Below, piece by piece: positions 22,591-25,482 of a stretch of DNA of 25,482 bases. The stretch lies in contig JAMPYE010000006.1 of the NCBI GenBank assembly GCA_023700825.1, forward strand, positions 1 through 25,482. Reading direction: 5' to 3'. The stretch comes from Thermoanaerobaculia bacterium (GTDB lineage Bacteria > Acidobacteriota > Thermoanaerobaculia > Gp7-AA8). The first letter of the stretch is position 1, and each line of letters begins with the position of its first letter. Both the position numbers and the translations under genes were made by a program. Under the pieces are notes generated by a model. That model was not told the origin of the DNA and made no database searches. It saw only the letters and a program-made list of their open reading frames with translations.

Positions 22591-23567
22591 GCGTCCCCCT
22601 CCGTCCGCAGCCGGGGATCGATGGTCAGGTGGACGAGATCGGCGATCGATCCGGCTGCGAGCGAGAGCACCGCGGTGAGCAGCGTAAGCGCCATCACGAC
22701 GGGATAGTCGCGGGAGACGACCGCCTCGACGAAGAGGCTGCCGATCCCTTCCCACCGGAAGATCCGCTCGACTACGACGCAGGCCGAGAGGAGCACCGGA
22801 ACCGCGACCGACAGCATCGACACCAGCGGAGGAATCGTGTTGCGAAGGCCGTGCCGGCGGATCGCGGCCCACTCGCTGAGCCCTTTCGCCCGAGCCGTTC
22901 TCATGTAGTCGCGGCCGCGGGCATCGAGCATCGACGCCCGCACGAATCTGCTGAGGAATGCGATCTGCCCCGCGGCCAGCGTCACGACCGGCAGGACCAT
23001 GTGGCGCGCGAGCTCGACCATGCGGCCGAGCCCCCGCGGAAGATCCTCCGACGGCATCCCGAACAGCGGCAGGAGATTGAATCGGATCGCAAAAACCTGC
23101 AGCAGCAGAAGCGCGAGCCAGAATGTCGGAATCGAGTAGATGGCCGTCGCCGCGAATCCGCTGGCGACGTCGCCGCTTCCTCCCGCAAACCGTGCGTTGA
23201 GCATCCCGAGCGGAAGCCCGATCGCGAGCGCGAGCGCAAGTGAGACGAACAGGAGCAGGAGCGTTCCGGGCAGCTTCTCCCCGACAAGCTGCGCAACTGG
23301 CTTTCGCTCGGTGAACGAGTCGCCGAAATCGAGACGAACGGCATCCCCCAGCCATGCGAGATACTGAACCGCGACGGGCTCGTCGAGCCGCAGTTCCTCG
23401 CGCATCGCCGCGAGGAGCTCTGGCGAGGCGCCGCGCGAGCCGACGCCGCCGACGTGGAGGAGCACTGGATCACCAGGCGCCGCGCGAATCAGCACGAAGA
23501 CGACGAAGGAGATGCCGGCGAGTGAGATCGCGGAATGAACGAGCCTCCGAAGGACGGCGCTCGCCAT
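22587..23567 (-). CDS. Peptide ABC transporter permease, OppB/DppB family
   Basis: Encodes 326 residues, usual for OppB/DppB. It begins with MASAVLRRLVHSAISLAGISFVVFVLIRAAPGDP, the standard OppB start with a first membrane helix and the R-x-x-PGDP motif. It continues with LRLDEPVAVQYLAWLGDAVRLDFGDS. The EAA loop reads RTARAKGLSEWAAIRRHGLRN. The FRWEGIGSLFVEAVVSRDYPVVMAL segment near the end is also characteristic. Six membrane helices are likely. It starts 7 bp after the binding-protein gene and overlaps the next permease by 4 bp, so the three genes form one operon read leftward. Confidence 0.93.
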   Translation of the reverse strand: MASAVLRRLVHSAISLAGISFVVFVLIRAAPGDPVLLHVGGVGSRGASPELLAAMREELRLDEPVAVQYLAWLGDAVRLDFGDSFTERKPVAQLVGEKLPGTLLLLFVSLALALAIGLPLGMLNARFAGGSGDVASGFAATAIYSIPTFWLALLLLQVFAIRFNLLPLFGMPSEDLPRGLGRMVELARHMVLPVVTLAAGQIAFLSRFVRASMLDARGRDYMRTARAKGLSEWAAIRRHGLRNTIPPLVSMLSVAVPVLLSACVVVERIFRWEGIGSLFVEAVVSRDYPVVMALTLLTAVLSLAAGSIADLVHLTIDPRLRTEGDA

Positions 23568-23574
23568 CGCCGGA

Positions 23575-25263
23575 TTAGTTCCCCTGCCCCTTCGTTGCGC
23601 CCGGCGCGAGCGGCTCCCTCTTCGAGGAAACCCACCAGCTGCGAGCGCCCGGGACCCAGTTGAACAAGCCCAGCCCCGGCGCGACCTCGACGTTCCGGAC
23701 CTGACGGCTGACCGCCCACCGCGTCGAAGGCTGGACGAGCCAGGTGTAAGGCTGCTCGTTCGCGAGAATCTCGTGCACGCGCATGTACATCTCGCGCCGC
23801 TTCGCCGGATCCTGTTCCTCGCGTCCCTTTGCCAACAGCTCGTCGACCTCCGGGTTGCTGTAGAAGACCCAGTTCTGCCCTTCGGGCGTGAATTGAGAGG
23901 AGTGGAAGTTCGCGTAAAGGTCAGGGTCGAGGTCGAGCGAATATCCGAGAAACACCGCCTCGTACCGGCCGGAGATCACCCGCTCGATCATCGATCCACC
24001 GTCGAGCTTCCTGACGACGAGGTCGACGCCGACATCTCGCAGAGCCTGCTGGTAGAGCTCTCCCTGCTGCACGGACGCATTATCCTCGGCGGCGACGATC
24101 AGCTCCACGCGGAGTTTCTTCTTTCCCTTCGCGCGGATGCCGTCCTTCGAGACGGTCCAGCCCTTGGCGTCGAGAATGTTCCGAGCGGCAGCTGGATCGA
24201 ACGGAATCGGGGGAACCGCGGGATTGAAGGCCCACTGCTCGACGGTGAACGGCCCGCTCATCACGCGTGCGCCACCGGCGTACAGGTGCCTGACCACGGA
24301 GCCTCGATCGATGGCCATCGTGAATGCGCGGCGTATCTCCGGGTCGGACAGCGGCTCGAATCGGTTGTTCCAGGCGATGAAGTTAAAGCCGAGCTCGTAG
24401 AACTGGTGGAACACGACCTTGTCGCGAAGCTCCGGGTCTCCGGAGTGCATGGTGAACTGCTCGGTCGAGATACGCATCTCGTCGATCTCGCCCCGGCCGA
24501 GGGCGCTCCACGCGATCGTCTCGTTCGGAATCACCTTGAACAGCACCGACCGGATCGGAGGCTTTTGTCCGCGATAGTCGTCGCGACGCTCGAGCAGGAT
24601 CTCCGCGCCCGGGGTGCGCCTTACGAGTCGATATGGCCCGTTGCCGACGACCTTGTCGTTGAAGTCCTTCTTGAAGTCGCCCTTGCCGTACACGTGCTCG
24701 GCGATCACCGGAAAGCTGAACGCGTAGATCTGCCCCGCGGAGCGGCTCGACTCGAACACGATCTCGACCGTGGAAGCGTCGACCGCGCGCGTCTTCGAGA
24801 GATCGAGCCCCTGGAGGTAGCCTGACAGCTGTGACGACTCTTCTGCGTACTTCCTGACGCTGAAGAGCACGTCCGCGGGAGTGACCGGGGAGCCGTCCTC
24901 GAACGACGCGCGCGGGTCGAGATGGAACGTGAACGACTTCGCGTCGGGAGAGACGACCCAGCGCGTCGCGATGCCGGGTGCCGGCTGCATCTTCGAATCA
25001 ACTTCGATCAGGCCGTCGAACAGATACGCCAGAACCTCCCGCTCGTACGCGGTCGACATCAGCACCGGGTTGAGCGTGTTCGGGTCGCTCTCGATGCGTC
25101 GGACCAGCCGGCCTTCGGTCTCGACCGCACTCGAGGACGTCGTCGTCGCGGTCGTCTGCGGCGGTGCGGGAGCTTCACGGCGGCAGCCCCAAAGGAGAAG
25201 CGAAAGGAGCAGCGCCGTGCCGATGCGTGCCGACGCAGTCAGAGCTCGTGGTGTCGAGAACAT
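23575..25263 (-). CDS. Peptide ABC transporter substrate-binding lipoprotein (SBP family 5)
   Basis: Encodes 562 residues. A lipoprotein signal peptide ends at the lipobox LLWGC with Cys27 as the lipid site. A Thr/Ser/Pro-rich tether (about 28-48) follows. The family 5 fold is clear: RRIESDPNTLNPVLMSTAYEREVLAYLFDGLIEVD, ATRWVVSPDAKSFTFHLDPRASFEDGSPVTPADVLFSV, and later NNRFEPLSDPEIRRAFTMAIDRGSVV. It should bind oligo- or dipeptides (or another ligand of this broad family) at the outer face of the inner membrane and deliver them to the two permeases. A perfect TATAAT lies six bases before the ATG, with no ribosome-binding site. Confidence 0.94.
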   Translation of the reverse strand: MFSTPRALTASARIGTALLLSLLLWGCRREAPAPPQTTATTTSSSAVETEGRLVRRIESDPNTLNPVLMSTAYEREVLAYLFDGLIEVDSKMQPAPGIATRWVVSPDAKSFTFHLDPRASFEDGSPVTPADVLFSVRKYAEESSQLSGYLQGLDLSKTRAVDASTVEIVFESSRSAGQIYAFSFPVIAEHVYGKGDFKKDFNDKVVGNGPYRLVRRTPGAEILLERRDDYRGQKPPIRSVLFKVIPNETIAWSALGRGEIDEMRISTEQFTMHSGDPELRDKVVFHQFYELGFNFIAWNNRFEPLSDPEIRRAFTMAIDRGSVVRHLYAGGARVMSGPFTVEQWAFNPAVPPIPFDPAAARNILDAKGWTVSKDGIRAKGKKKLRVELIVAAEDNASVQQGELYQQALRDVGVDLVVRKLDGGSMIERVISGRYEAVFLGYSLDLDPDLYANFHSSQFTPEGQNWVFYSNPEVDELLAKGREEQDPAKRREMYMRVHEILANEQPYTWLVQPSTRWAVSRQVRNVEVAPGLGLFNWVPGARSWWVSSKREPLAPGATKGQGN

Positions 25264-25269
25264 GGCGTC

Positions 25270-25275
25270 ATTATA
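25270..25275 (-). promoter_or_regulatory. Perfect -10 box (TATAAT) six bases before the binding-lipoprotein gene
   Basis: The complement of 25270-25275 is TATAAT, a perfect -10, with six bases between it and the ATG. Transcription would start at or within one base of the A of the start codon. The -35 region lies in the end of the upstream gene and is poor (TCGAGT at 17 nt). Confidence 0.55.
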
Positions 25276-25290
25276 GGACGCCGCTCCGCG

Positions 25291-25482
25291 TTACTCGACG
25301 CCGACGGTTGCCGTGGCCACGTTGTACTGTTCGTCGACGGCCCGGACCACCACGAACTTTCCCTTCGCCGAGCTCGCGTCGATCTGGAACTCCTCGACCA
25401 GCGAGTCGCCGATCCCGTCCACCGGAGCCAGCCTCACCCACTCTTTCGCGTCGATTGCGTACTCCGCGCGGACGATCGGCGA
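25291..25482 (-). CDS. C-terminal fragment of an Ig-like/repeat-type protein (5' end outside window)
   Basis: The frame is open from the window edge to a TAA at 25291-25293, giving 63 residues of the C-terminus. The visible text IVRAEYAIDAKEWVRLAPVDGIGDSLVEEFQID, then GKFVVVRAVDEQYNVATATV, resembles a beta-sandwich domain of the kind found at the end of large secreted repeat proteins: a Y-x-ID-x-x-EW-x-x-x-x-P-x-DG-x-x-DS motif followed by VRA-x-D-x-x-x-N. I cannot name the full protein. It ends 27 bp before the binding-lipoprotein ATG and is read in the same direction. Confidence 0.6.
   Translation of the reverse strand, partial: SPIVRAEYAIDAKEWVRLAPVDGIGDSLVEEFQIDASSAKGKFVVVRAVDEQYNVATATVGVE

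Noticed and set aside
22591..23355. N-terminal extension of the OppC-like gene making a 540-residue protein
   Set aside because: The extension overlaps the OppB-like gene in another frame and is Arg/Ala-rich noise. The GTG at 22590 overlapping the OppB stop gives a normal-size OppC.
1..25482. Mobile elements, CRISPR repeats, tRNA or rRNA genes, phage or defence islands
   Set aside because: I looked for transposase, integrase and helicase-nuclease motifs, direct repeat arrays and cloverleaf or rRNA sequence and saw none. The region is ordinary core chromosome.

Overview
The window reads as a high-GC chromosome segment from a Gram-negative (diderm, LPS-making) bacterium. The gene set and the two fused Lpt genes suit an Acidobacteriota-type organism. 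That placement is inference, since no rRNA or marker comparison was possible. Coding density is very high, and almost all genes are recognisable housekeeping or envelope genes. I see no insertion sequence, prophage, CRISPR array, rRNA or tRNA.

Layout, plus strand: the 3' end of recJ (to 409); a fused lptC/lptA-like gene and lptB (406-3154); rpoN (3211-4710); hpf (4782-5336); hprK and rapZ (5372-7326); a likely terminator (7391-7430); then PTS EIIA-Man, HPr and enzyme I (7490-10001). Next come a cupin, a secreted coiled-coil protein, miaB and a DUF151 nuclease, joined to enzyme I by four consecutive 4-bp ATGA overlaps (9998-12754). parA-parB follow (12818-14455), then a fused lptF/lptG permease (14587-16926), then kdsD, a small duplicated-domain protein and lolA (17042-19035), then yajQ (19175-19675) and a polyprenyl diphosphate synthase (19727-20749). 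A TPR gene on the minus strand (20771-21145) is divergent from coaD (21263-21748). The right end is a minus-strand peptide ABC transporter without ATPases (permease C, permease B, binding lipoprotein; 21733-25263), followed by the 3' end of another minus-strand gene (25291-25482).

How it works together: LptCA, LptB and LptFG give the periplasmic part, ATPase and permease of LPS export. KdsD makes the Kdo precursor for the same LPS, and LolA carries lipoproteins to the outer membrane. HprK, HPr (with both the His and Ser phosphosites), enzyme I and a lone EIIA-Man form a PTS phosphorelay with no sugar permease in the window, so it is probably regulatory. It sits beside rpoN, hpf and rapZ as in many proteobacteria.

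The most interesting signals are regulatory. Several genes lack a Shine-Dalgarno sequence and instead carry a TANNNT-type -10 box 6-14 nt before the start codon, which implies leaderless or nearly leaderless mRNAs. A parS-like palindrome lies inside the cupin gene about 2.7 kb from parAB. The LPS export machine is condensed into fused polypeptides. I found no clearly new multi-gene system.
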